In this document: positions 14,856-22,574 of the stretch, piece after piece
How the letters are laid out: every line of letters begins with the position of its first letter
How positions within the stretch are numbered: the stretch's first letter is position 1
NCBI GenBank assembly: GCA_027858865.1
Contig: JAQIBW010000185.1
Span: forward strand, 1-31,410
From: Sulfurimonas sp.
GTDB taxonomy: Bacteria; Campylobacterota; Campylobacteria; Campylobacterales; Sulfurimonadaceae
Direction of reading: 5' to 3'
Length of the DNA stretch: 31,410 bases
Translations under genes and position numbers: made by a program
Notes under the pieces: model-generated
What the model was told of the DNA's origin: nothing
What the model saw: the letters and a program-made list of their open reading frames with translations, nothing else
Databases searched by the model: none

Positions 14856-17031
14856 GAGATTTGGGTTTCAAATATTTGGGCAAGTTCAAGGAGTTGGATT
14901 TCGTCCATTTATTTACAAAATAGCAAATGAATTAAGTCTTAATGGTTTTGTAAAAAATAGTGTAAATGGTGTCGATATGGAACTTGAAGGTACAACCCTT
15001 CAAATCCAAGAGTTTATGAATATACTAAACTCAGATAGATTACCTCCTCTAGCGCGCATAGATAAAATAGAAAAAGTAGAGATAAAACCTCTTTATAGGG
15101 AACAGTTTGAAATAATAGACTCGACTCGCAATGTCAACAATGGCTCAAAAGTAGCATTGGTAATACCTGACACGGCGATTTGTAAAGAATGTATTTTAGA
15201 TATTGTTTCCCCTTATAAGCTAAAATATTACGATTATTTTGCCACAACATGCACAAATTGTGGTCCAAGATATAGTATTATTCAAACTGTTCCTTATGAC
15301 AGAGAAAATACCTCTATGAGTAAATTTAAAATGTGTGACTCATGTGAAGATGAGTACACAGACCCTCTTAACAGACGCTATCATGCACAACCCATATCAT
15401 GTCATGACTGCGGACCTACACTCTCAGACACCATTGAAAATACAGCCAAGTTTATAAAGAATGGAAAGATAGTTGCCATTAAAGGTCTTGGCGGTTTTCA
15501 TATCATCTGTGATGCAACAAATGATGAGGTAATAAAGAAGTTAAGAGTCTATAAAAACAGACCGACTAAACCTCTAGCTATCATGTGTAAAGATTTAGAG
15601 CAGGTGAAACTTTTAGCATCTATATCTAGCAAAGAACAAGAGTTATTAGCATCTAAAGAAGCACCGATAATTATTTTAAATAAAGCGGTAGATGCGAAGA
15701 TGAAAATATCTGAATTAGTAGCTCCAAACATAGATAGGATAGGGTGTTTTTTACCATATACGGCACTTCATCATCTTCTTTTTAAACAACTTCAAAACCC
15801 CATAGTAGCGACAAGTGCGAACCTTGGTAGTGAACCTATTATTATAGATGTACAAGACATAAAAGAGAAACTTCCGTTTGTAGACTTTGTGCTTGATTTT
15901 GATAGAGATATAGTTAATGGTGTGGATGACTCTTTAGTCCAAGTCGTACGCGGAAATACTCAGATGCTAAGACTCTCACGTGGATTTGCACCAAAGGTTA
16001 TAAAGCTGCCATTTAAGAGTGAAAAGAAAATTTTAGCAGTAGGTGCAAACGCTAAAAATGCTGTTGTCTTTGTCATAGAAGACAGCATAATAATCTCTCC
16101 TCATATCGGAGACTTAGGTTCACTAAAAGCTTTTGAGTTTTTTCTTAGGACTATAGAGACTTTTAAAAGATTTTATGACTTTGAACCAGATGTTATAGTT
16201 CATGATATGCACCCAAGTTATGAGACAACAAAGTGGGCAAAAGAGCAGGGAAAAGAACTTGTAGAAGTCCAGCATCACTTAGCTCACATCTATGCTTGTA
16301 AGGCTGAGTTTGGTCTGAGTAAAGATTACTTAGGATTTAGTTTTGATGGAACTGGTTATGGAACTGACAAGACGCTTTGGGGTGGAGAGATTTTTGTGGG
16401 CGATGAAAGGAAGTACAGCTTTAAAGGTGTGAAACTATTAGGGGGTGAAAAAGCTATAAAAGAGCCTAGACGCGTTGCGCTTAGTATGCTTTTTGATAAC
16501 TACTCACTTGATGAAGTTCTAAGTCTAGATGTAGAGGTCGTTAAGTCGTTTAAACAAAGCGAGATTAAAATCCTGCATCAAAGCCACACGAAAAACCTAA
16601 ACGCACCACTTAGCTCTTCAGTAGGAAGACTCTTCGATGCAATGGCAAGTTTCTCAAACCTTCTACAGTTTCAAAGTTATGAAGGTGAAGCAGGACTCAT
16701 CTGTGAGCAAAACTATAATCCAGATGTAACAGATGCTTACGAGTACAAAATAGTAGATGGCATCATAGATATAGAGTTTGACTTTTTTGACAAAGAATTA
16801 GTAACAAGATTTATAAATACACTTGCAAAAATAGTTCTAGATATATCAAAAAAAGAAAAAATGGAAGTCATTTTAAGTGGTGGAGTTTTTCAAAACAAAA
16901 CACTGCTAGAACTTGTAGCATCTGGACTTGATAAAGAAAATATAAAATACTACCACCAGCAAGAGACGTGCATCAATGATGGTGGGATTGCTTTGGGTCA
17001 GGCGTATTACTTAGTTCAAAAGTATTTGTAA
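14827..17031 (+). CDS. hypF: Carbamoyltransferase HypF
   Basis: HypF makes the cyano-group precursor from carbamoyl phosphate and ATP and passes it to the HypE C-terminal Cys. All domains are present in order: acylphosphatase with GQVQGVGFRPF (18-28); two zinc fingers (C119, C122, C142, C145 and C170, C173, C192, C195); a YrdC-like nucleotide domain (about 205-390); and a Kae1-like domain with HHLAH (483-487), LSGGVFQN and NDGG. Length 734 is typical. It is separated from the other hyp genes and sits at the end of the second hydrogenase operon. The start at 14827 overlaps hydE; the Met at 14836 is an alternative. Confidence 0.96.
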   Translation: MAEMSYFTLKRFGFQIFGQVQGVGFRPFIYKIANELSLNGFVKNSVNGVDMELEGTTLQIQEFMNILNSDRLPPLARIDKIEKVEIKPLYREQFEIIDSTRNVNNGSKVALVIPDTAICKECILDIVSPYKLKYYDYFATTCTNCGPRYSIIQTVPYDRENTSMSKFKMCDSCEDEYTDPLNRRYHAQPISCHDCGPTLSDTIENTAKFIKNGKIVAIKGLGGFHIICDATNDEVIKKLRVYKNRPTKPLAIMCKDLEQVKLLASISSKEQELLASKEAPIIILNKAVDAKMKISELVAPNIDRIGCFLPYTALHHLLFKQLQNPIVATSANLGSEPIIIDVQDIKEKLPFVDFVLDFDRDIVNGVDDSLVQVVRGNTQMLRLSRGFAPKVIKLPFKSEKKILAVGANAKNAVVFVIEDSIIISPHIGDLGSLKAFEFFLRTIETFKRFYDFEPDVIVHDMHPSYETTKWAKEQGKELVEVQHHLAHIYACKAEFGLSKDYLGFSFDGTGYGTDKTLWGGEIFVGDERKYSFKGVKLLGGEKAIKEPRRVALSMLFDNYSLDEVLSLDVEVVKSFKQSEIKILHQSHTKNLNAPLSSSVGRLFDAMASFSNLLQFQSYEGEAGLICEQNYNPDVTDAYEYKIVDGIIDIEFDFFDKELVTRFINTLAKIVLDISKKEKMEVILSGGVFQNKTLLELVASGLDKENIKYYHQQETCINDGGIALGQAYYLVQKYL

Positions 17032-17681
17032 AGATAGGTTTTTAGTATTTGAACTTGCTCTTGAATAGAGTAATTAAACTTAAACTCTATCTCTTTTAGT
17101 TAGTAAATAAAATTTTCATCACGAACTCCTCTGTACTTTAAAATCTTATCTTCAAAGAAAATCCAAAATTGTGTGATGAGGTTTTCTCTTTTTTGAGTTT
17201 TTGAAATTTTGTTTAGCATCATGAACTTTGAGAACTCTTTGAAGTGTGCTTCCTCAGCTCCAGAGTCTAAAAAATCATTTTTATATCTGTTTAGGTTTGG
17301 CATGAGAAGATTGTATATTTTATCTTCATAGTGAAATGTCAAAAAGTTTTGGGCATCAAAGATGTTTTCTTTTATCTATTTTTTGCTCTGACAAAGGTAA
17401 ATATACTCATCATATTCTAAAACATCCTTGTCTTGATAGTCTTGTTCAAGTAAGTTTACTATCAGTGCTCTGAAAAGCTCAAATTTTGTTTTAACAGTAA
17501 GATAATTAAGACCTAGTTTATTGGCAGTTTGACTAGCTGTAAAGTTTTGGCTGAAGTACTCTATAAGCTCAAAATCTCTTTGAACTTTTTGCAAAGAGAA
17601 CTTTTTTTTACACTCTGAACACTTGAGTTGTCCAGATTTAAGTTCATATAATTTTTTATTATTGCAATAAATACAGTTCAT
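17016..17681 (-). pseudogene. Small IS1595/ISXO2-like transposase remnant with two in-frame stops
   Basis: Read from 17681 downwards, one frame encodes a zinc ribbon (C3, C6, C21, C24), a helix-turn-helix (TASQTANKLGLNYLTVKTKF) and a probable first catalytic Asp in EYDEYIYL. It then meets TAG at 17376-17378. The same frame continues (FDAQNFLTFHYEDKIYNLLM, then FWIFFEDKILKYRGV), meets TAA at 17100-17102, and continues as LKEIEFKFNYSIQEQVQIL to a stop at 17016-17018, inside the end of hypF. The FW-FF-K-L-GV and LKE-EF-FNY patterns are those of IS1595-type transposase C-termini. There is no frameshift, only two nonsense codons. The family name is my reading; no terminal inverted repeats were found. 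Confidence 0.65.
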
Positions 17682-17738
17682 ATATGAATTTTAGCATAAT
17701 TTAGTCCCAAAAACATATAAGAAACACACTAATTAACT

Positions 17739-17768
17739 TTAGATTAAAATTAAAAAATGTAATATAAT
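17739..17768 (+). promoter_or_regulatory. Predicted promoter of the nickel transporter/hyp operon
   Basis: A perfect TATAAT lies at 17763-17768, with TTAGAT (17739-17744) 18 bases upstream as a weak -35. The -10 box overlaps the start of operator candidate D by two bases. Confidence 0.5.
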
Positions 17769-17782
17769 GAATATGTATTCAT
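17767..17782. promoter_or_regulatory. Operator candidate D at the hyp operon promoter
   Basis: ATGAATATGTATTCAT has 7-bp arms around a two-base TG centre and fits TGAAT-N4-ATTCA. It differs from site A at one central position only. It covers the region just after the -10 box, where a bound repressor would block initiation. Confidence 0.6.
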
Positions 17783-17798
17783 AAAAAGGAGTTGAGTA

Positions 17799-18440
17799 AT
17801 GGAGAACTTAGGTTTACTATTGATTTTCTGGTACGGTATTTTACATGCATTTGGACCAGATCACCTAACGGCAATAGCAGATTTTTCTATTGGTAAAAGT
17901 AAAAAGAAGACTATGACTATTACAACTCTTTTTGCTATTGGTCATGGATTAACCCTATTTATATTTGCAAAGATTTTAGATACCTACCATATTAGTGAGT
18001 CAATACTTGGGTATGGAGATTTAATCTCTGCATCTATTATATTGATGATGGGATTTTATTTGCTGTATATGGTTTACGATGACCGTATTCAGCTAAAGAA
18101 ACATATCCATGATGGCAAAGAACACGTACATATTTGGTTTGGAAAAAATCATGACCATGATAACAGTGATACAGCTTCGGCATTTACCATCGGAGCATTG
18201 ATGGGCATCGGTGGAGTTAGAGGAATGCTGGTAACTCTTGGTATGGTTGAAGCCGGAAGTGTAGATTTGACAATGGTACTGGCATTTTCACTGGGAGTTA
18301 TGGTGATTTTTGTAGGCTTTGGTAGCGTGATATTGTATATAAATAAAAATTTATTAAACTCAAAACAAAATTTAAAAAGAGTATTTGCAACTGCCGGAGT
18401 AATCTCGGTAGTTGTAGGCTCTAATATGCTTTTAGCATAG
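17799..18440 (+). CDS. NicO/UreH-like nickel (or cobalt) transporter
   Basis: This is an integral inner-membrane protein of 213 residues with about six hydrophobic segments. H16-AFGP-D21-H22 in the first segment matches the HX4DH metal-selectivity signature of NiCoT-type transporters. A central hydrophilic loop is rich in His and Asp (HIHDGKEHVHIWFGKNHDHD), suited to metal binding. Placement ahead of hypB, under the same predicted promoter and operator, points to Ni supply for the hydrogenases. Direction of transport is not visible; related RcnA-type proteins export metal, but the context favours import. Ribosome site AAAAGGAG lies at 17784-17791. Confidence 0.75.
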   Translation: MENLGLLLIFWYGILHAFGPDHLTAIADFSIGKSKKKTMTITTLFAIGHGLTLFIFAKILDTYHISESILGYGDLISASIILMMGFYLLYMVYDDRIQLKKHIHDGKEHVHIWFGKNHDHDNSDTASAFTIGALMGIGGVRGMLVTLGMVEAGSVDLTMVLAFSLGVMVIFVGFGSVILYINKNLLNSKQNLKRVFATAGVISVVVGSNMLLA

Positions 18441-18460
18441 TACAGATAAAGCACTAAAGA

Positions 18461-18538
18461 GGCACAAGTGCCGAGAGCTTTCCGCTGAGGAAAACTTAGC
18501 GTTAACGTAGGTAGCGGAAGTATTTCCGATACCGTTAA
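18461..18538 (+). ncRNA. Structured, GC-richer leader before hypB (unidentified RNA element or repeat)
   Basis: GGCAC-AA-GTGCC (18461-18472) forms a hairpin. TTCCGCT (18480-18486) can pair with AGCGGAA (18513-18519), with an inner ACTTA/TAGGT helix. CGGAA (18515-18519) can instead pair with TTCCG (18524-18528), and TTAACG (18502-18507) with CGTTAA (18533-18538). The folds exclude each other, as in a switch. No T-run terminator follows. It matches no riboswitch consensus I know, and a small genomic repeat is an equally good explanation. Confidence 0.35.
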
Positions 18539-18563
18539 AAACAAATGATAAGGAATTAAAGAT

Positions 18564-19364
18564 ATGTGTAAAGATTGCGGTTGTAGTATAATAGATAGCG
18601 AAAGACATAGTCACTCTCATGAAGGTGAAGCTCATACTCATGACCATTCTCATGGAAGTTCAGGGGAGCATCAAGATGCACATCAGCATCTACATGATAA
18701 CCCACAGTTAAATGATCCAAAAACTATCTCTATAATTACAAAGATTTTAGATAAAAATGATCAAGAAGCTCATCACAACAGAGAACACTTTAACTCTCAT
18801 AATGTACTGAGTATAAATCTTATGAGTAGTCCTGGAAGTGGAAAAACAGCACTTCTTGAACACTTAGCAGATGTAGTTGACTTTGAGTTTGGTGTAGTTG
18901 AAGGTGACTTGGAGACAAGTAGAGATGCAGATAGACTCAAAGCTAAAGGCATACCGGCTCATCAGATTCAAACAGGTTCAGCTTGTCACTTAGATGCATT
19001 TATGGTTCATAAAGCTCTTCATCACATGGATTTAGAAAATCTTGATGTATGTTTTGTGGAAAATGTCGGAAACCTTGTTTGTCCTGCATCTTATGATGTT
19101 GGAAGTCACTTAAACATAGTTCTAGTCTCAATTCCTGAAGGTGAAGACAAGATAGCTAAATATCCGGTAATGTTTCGTCAGGCTGATTTGATTCTATTTA
19201 CAAAAGTAGACCTTCTTCCATACTTTGACTATGACATAGAACGAGAAAAAGCAGATGCAAGAAAACTAAAACCAAATGTAGATATTCTTGAAGTAAGCAC
19301 AAAAGATAAAGAGAGCTTAAAAAAAGTAGCTCAGTGGATTAAGTTTAAAATGGAGATGAGATAA
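18564..19364 (+). CDS. hypB: Hydrogenase nickel incorporation GTPase HypB
   Basis: HypB uses GTP hydrolysis, together with HypA, to deliver Ni to the large subunit. The N-terminus has MCKDCGC (C2, C5, C7), the high-affinity Ni site type described for E. coli HypB, followed by a His-rich stretch with 11 His in residues 15-44 that could store Ni. The G domain has a Walker A loop SSPGSGKT (88-95), EGDLETSRDADR, the metal-binding ACH, ENVGNLVCP and TKVDLLP. Length 266. AAGGA lies at 18550-18554. The stop overlaps the hypC start by one base. Confidence 0.96.
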   Translation: MCKDCGCSIIDSERHSHSHEGEAHTHDHSHGSSGEHQDAHQHLHDNPQLNDPKTISIITKILDKNDQEAHHNREHFNSHNVLSINLMSSPGSGKTALLEHLADVVDFEFGVVEGDLETSRDADRLKAKGIPAHQIQTGSACHLDAFMVHKALHHMDLENLDVCFVENVGNLVCPASYDVGSHLNIVLVSIPEGEDKIAKYPVMFRQADLILFTKVDLLPYFDYDIEREKADARKLKPNVDILEVSTKDKESLKKVAQWIKFKMEMR

Positions 19365-19654
19365 TGTGCCTTTCAATACCATCTAAAGTAGTAAAAATAG
19401 ATAAAGAGCTAAACATGGCGACAGTTGACACTATGGGTGTTCAAAGAGATGCAAGTTTAGACTTAATGGCTGAAGGTGATATAAAACTAGGTGATTATGT
19501 ACTTCTTCATATTGGTTTTATTATGAATAAGATTGATGAAGTAGATGCGCTTGATTCTATAGAACTATATAAAGAGATTATTGAAGCGATGAATGAAGAG
19601 GATAGGCAGATGGCGATTTTAGAAGATGATGAGTGTCCAAATAGAGGTGCGTAA
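19364..19654 (+). CDS. hypC: Hydrogenase assembly chaperone HypC
   Basis: HypC is a small chaperone that carries the Fe(CN)2CO group with HypD and docks it onto the large subunit. The essential N-terminal Cys is present in MCLSIPSKV (C2), and H49 in LLHIGF matches the conserved His. At 96 residues it is slightly long because of an acidic C-terminal tail. It overlaps both hypB and hypD by one base. A single hypC must serve three hydrogenases in this window. Confidence 0.95.
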   Translation: MCLSIPSKVVKIDKELNMATVDTMGVQRDASLDLMAEGDIKLGDYVLLHIGFIMNKIDEVDALDSIELYKEIIEAMNEEDRQMAILEDDECPNRGA

Positions 19655-20796
19655 TGGAGTTAGAACTAAAAAATCTTTATGATGACTTTAGAGATGGCGA
19701 TACCATAAAAGCCTATGCTAAAATCATCAAAGAAGATGCAAAGAGACTAAAAAAACCTATAAATATCATGGAAGTTTGCGGTGGTCATACTCATACTATT
19801 ATGAAGTTTGGCATCCCTCAACTTCTGCCTGCAAACATAAAGTTTGTTCACGGTCCCGGTTGTCCTGTTTGTATCATGCCAAAAGAGAGAATCGACCATG
19901 CTTATGTTTTAAGTATGCAAGAAAATGTGATTTTGGTAACTCTTGGCGATATGATAAAAGTTCCCGGTAGTAAAGGAAGTTTACAAGATGCAAGAAGTAA
20001 GGGTGCGGATGTACGTTTTGTGTATTCTCCATTAGAGTGTCTTAAAATCGCAAAAGAAAATCCAGATGCAAATGTAATCTTTTTTGCCATAGGTTTTGAG
20101 ACTACTACTCCTATGACGGCAGCTCTACTGAGTGCAGTTATAAAACAAGATGTTAAAAATATCTTCTTTCATATAAACCATGTAACAGTTCCTGAGGTTA
20201 TGAGAGAGCTTATAGACTCTAGAGATGTTCATGTAGACAGTTATAACAACCGCATAGATGCTTTTCTTGGGCCATCACATGTAAGTGTGATAAGTGGGAG
20301 TAAAATCTACGAAGAGTTCCCAAGAGACTATAATCGCCCTGTAGTTGTAACTGGCTTTGAACCTGTTGATGTAATGCAGGGAATAAGTATGATAGTCAAG
20401 CAGTTCATAGAAGATAGATGCGAGCTTGAAATAGAGTACAAAAGACTTGTAACTTATGAGGGAAACAAAACAGCTCAAAAGCTAGTAGAGAAGTTTTTTG
20501 AAAAAGGTGATTTGTTTAAGTGGCGAGGTTTGGGAAATATTCCAGACAGCGGACTAAAACTAAAGCAAAAGTTTAGTGACTATGACGCTGAAATAAAGTA
20601 CAAAGATGTACTTCCATTAGAAGAGATAGAAGACCATAAACTATGCATCTGTGGAGATATCCTCAGAGGTATGGCAAGTCCTCCGGAATGTACAATATTT
20701 GGAACTGCATGTAAACCAACAAGCCCAATAGGAAGTTGTATGGTAAGTAGCGAAGGTGCATGTGCCGCATACTATAAGTATGGGAATCTGATATAA
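19654..20796 (+). CDS. hypD: Hydrogenase formation protein HypD
   Basis: HypD is the [4Fe-4S] scaffold on which the Fe(CN)2CO unit is assembled with HypC. Signature motifs are VCGGHTHTIM (C42), HGPGCPVC (C70, C73) and the C-terminal Fe-S region CICGDILRG, PPECTIFGTACKP, IGSCMVSSEGACAAY. Length 380 is typical. The start overlaps hypC by one base. Confidence 0.96.
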   Translation: MELELKNLYDDFRDGDTIKAYAKIIKEDAKRLKKPINIMEVCGGHTHTIMKFGIPQLLPANIKFVHGPGCPVCIMPKERIDHAYVLSMQENVILVTLGDMIKVPGSKGSLQDARSKGADVRFVYSPLECLKIAKENPDANVIFFAIGFETTTPMTAALLSAVIKQDVKNIFFHINHVTVPEVMRELIDSRDVHVDSYNNRIDAFLGPSHVSVISGSKIYEEFPRDYNRPVVVTGFEPVDVMQGISMIVKQFIEDRCELEIEYKRLVTYEGNKTAQKLVEKFFEKGDLFKWRGLGNIPDSGLKLKQKFSDYDAEIKYKDVLPLEEIEDHKLCICGDILRGMASPPECTIFGTACKPTSPIGSCMVSSEGACAAYYKYGNLI

Positions 20797-20817
20797 TAAA
20801 TTTTAAATCAGATTTTT
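20785..20817 (+). terminator. Weak hairpin at the hypD stop codon
   Basis: AATCTGAT (20785-20792), a 14-base AT loop and ATCAGATT (20807-20814) followed by three Ts overlap the hypD stop (20794-20796). The large loop and short T-run make it at best a leaky terminator between hypD and the passenger genes. Confidence 0.3.
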
Positions 20818-20828
20818 AGGGGAATTTT

Positions 20829-21059
20829 ATGAGCGAAGAAGAAAAAAATAAGAACAATCCACTGCACGGTATCAAGTTAAAAGATATTTTAGAGGCTCTT
20901 GTTAAACACTATGGTTGGAAGAAGTTGGGCAGACTAATAGACATAAGGTGCTTTATGTTTGATCCGACAGTTAATTCAAGTTTGAAGTTCCTAAGAAAGA
21001 CACCTTGGGCTAGAACAAAGGTTGAAGAGTTGTATCTTGAAATGGTAAGCAAAAAGTGA
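20829..21059 (+). CDS. VF530/DUF2132-family small protein
   Basis: The 76-residue protein matches the VF530 family, known from a Vibrio fischeri structure and described as probably DNA-binding. Recognisable segments are LHGIKLKDILEALVKHYGW, LGRLIDIRCF and SSLKFLRKTPWARTKVE. No link to hydrogenases is known to me. AGGGGA at 20818-20823 precedes it, and the stop overlaps the next start (GTGA). It lies between hypD and hypE with two other unrelated genes. Confidence 0.85.
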   Translation: MSEEEKNKNNPLHGIKLKDILEALVKHYGWKKLGRLIDIRCFMFDPTVNSSLKFLRKTPWARTKVEELYLEMVSKK

Positions 21060-21547
21060 AAAAACTGTTTGTTATTAGACACGCTAAGTCAAGCTGGAAA
21101 GATATGACGCTAAGTGACTTTAACAGACCTCTAAACAAAAGAGGTAGTGAAAATGCTCCTTTGATGGGAGAGCGATTAAAAAAGAGAAATGTTAACCCTG
21201 ATATCATTCTCTCAAGCCCAGCACTAAGAGCCAAAACTACAGCAGAGATAATTGCTAAAAAAGTGAACTATACAAAAGAGATAGTCTTTAATGATGACAT
21301 CTACGCATCTATGGATATGATTCTTAAAAAATTGATAAAAAATACAGATGATAAAAATGAAACACTCTTTCTTTTTGGACATAATCCAGATTTAAATATG
21401 TTGGTTGAAGATTATATAGACTTTGATGAAAACATAGTTACATGTGGAGTAGTTGAGATTGAGTTTGACTGTAAACACTGGAAAGACATCAGTAGAAAAA
21501 ATGCGAAATTTATCTCATTTGATTACCCGAAAAAGGAACAGAAATGA
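21056..21547 (+). CDS. SixA-like histidine phosphatase
   Basis: This is a histidine-phosphatase superfamily protein of 163 residues. The catalytic motif is RHAKSSW (R8, H9), with SSPALRAKTTAEII and a second catalytic His in FGHNPDLN. E. coli SixA removes phosphate from phosphohistidine; the substrate here is unknown. The start is GTG at 21056, overlapping the upstream TGA; no better start lies before the RHA motif. The stop overlaps the following ATG (ATGA). Confidence 0.85.
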   Translation: MKKLFVIRHAKSSWKDMTLSDFNRPLNKRGSENAPLMGERLKKRNVNPDIILSSPALRAKTTAEIIAKKVNYTKEIVFNDDIYASMDMILKKLIKNTDDKNETLFLFGHNPDLNMLVEDYIDFDENIVTCGVVEIEFDCKHWKDISRKNAKFISFDYPKKEQK

Positions 21548-22563
21548 AATATAGATACATAGGAAAAACAGGACTTAGAGTAACTCCGATATGTTTGGGA
21601 ACTATGGGCTTTGGAAGTTGGAGTGATGAAACCGAGTCTTTTAAAATCATGGACAAGGCTTATGAAAAAGGTATAAACTTTTTTGACACTGCAGAAGTTT
21701 ATCCAATACCTCCAAATAAAGATTATGCAGGTGAGACTGAAAAAATAATTGGTAAGTGGTTAAAGGGCAAACAAAGAGACTCTCTTATTATTGCATCAAA
21801 AGTGGCTGGAGCCGCAAATGGTTGGTTCGTTCCTCCTATTCGTCACGGTCTTACTGCCATAGATAAATTTCACATCAAAACTGCCATTGAGGGAAGTCTT
21901 AAAAGATTACAGACTGACTACATTGACCTTTATCAGATGCATTGGCCTGATACTTTAGTGCCTATTGAAGAGTCGCTAAAAGCTTTTGATGAACTTGTGC
22001 AAGAGGGGAAAGTTAGATACTTAGGTACTTCAAATGATAGTGCTTATGGTTTAACAAAAGCAAATGAAACGTCCAAGAGACTTGGCATCTCAAGATTTGA
22101 GTCTATTCAAAATAACTTCTCTTTAAACAATCCAAGATTCTTAGATGAGTTAGCTCATATATGTGAAAAAGAGCAGATTTCGCTTCTTCCTTATTCTCCT
22201 ATTGGCGGTGGTGTTTTAAGCTGTAAGTATAATGGAAAGTTTTATCCTGATAATGCTAGATATTCTGAGTACTTAAAGAGTAGTAACCCTCGTATAAAAG
22301 CTCAGGCTACAAGATTTGTAAATGAGAAGAGTTTAGCGACTACTGCAAAGTATGTTGAGATTGCTAAGAGACTTGAAATTTCTCCTGTGACTTTAGCTGT
22401 AGCGTATTCAAAACAGTTTAAGTTTGTTGCATCTACTATCATAGGTGCGAGAACTACTAAACAACTTGATGACTCATTTGCTGCTATGGACTTAGACTTA
22501 AGTGATGAAGTGATGCAAGAGATTAAAGATATACAACTAGATATTATGTATCCGATGGGATAA
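21544..22563 (+). CDS. Aldo/keto reductase family oxidoreductase
   Basis: An NAD(P)H-dependent reductase with a TIM-barrel fold, 339 residues. The catalytic tetrad is visible as D48, Y53, K86 and H133 (FFDTAEVY, SKV, YQMHWPD). The phosphate-binding end has STIIGARTTKQLDD. The substrate cannot be predicted. It overlaps the phosphatase by four bases and is followed 11 bases later by hypE, so it is cotranscribed with hyp genes without an obvious role in maturation. Confidence 0.9.
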   Translation: MKYRYIGKTGLRVTPICLGTMGFGSWSDETESFKIMDKAYEKGINFFDTAEVYPIPPNKDYAGETEKIIGKWLKGKQRDSLIIASKVAGAANGWFVPPIRHGLTAIDKFHIKTAIEGSLKRLQTDYIDLYQMHWPDTLVPIEESLKAFDELVQEGKVRYLGTSNDSAYGLTKANETSKRLGISRFESIQNNFSLNNPRFLDELAHICEKEQISLLPYSPIGGGVLSCKYNGKFYPDNARYSEYLKSSNPRIKAQATRFVNEKSLATTAKYVEIAKRLEISPVTLAVAYSKQFKFVASTIIGARTTKQLDDSFAAMDLDLSDEVMQEIKDIQLDIMYPMG

Positions 22564-22574
22564 GAGGAATTTTT

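Noticed and set aside
17100..17681. Two separate small minus-strand genes (101 and 80 residues)
   Set aside because: Both lie in the same frame with 11 codons between them, and the frame continues past both stops with transposase-like sequence, so a single broken gene explains them better.
18499..18508. Integron attC-like core (GTTAAC) before hypB
   Set aside because: There is only one short core, no matching R-box pair at the right spacing, no integrase gene and no cassette structure.
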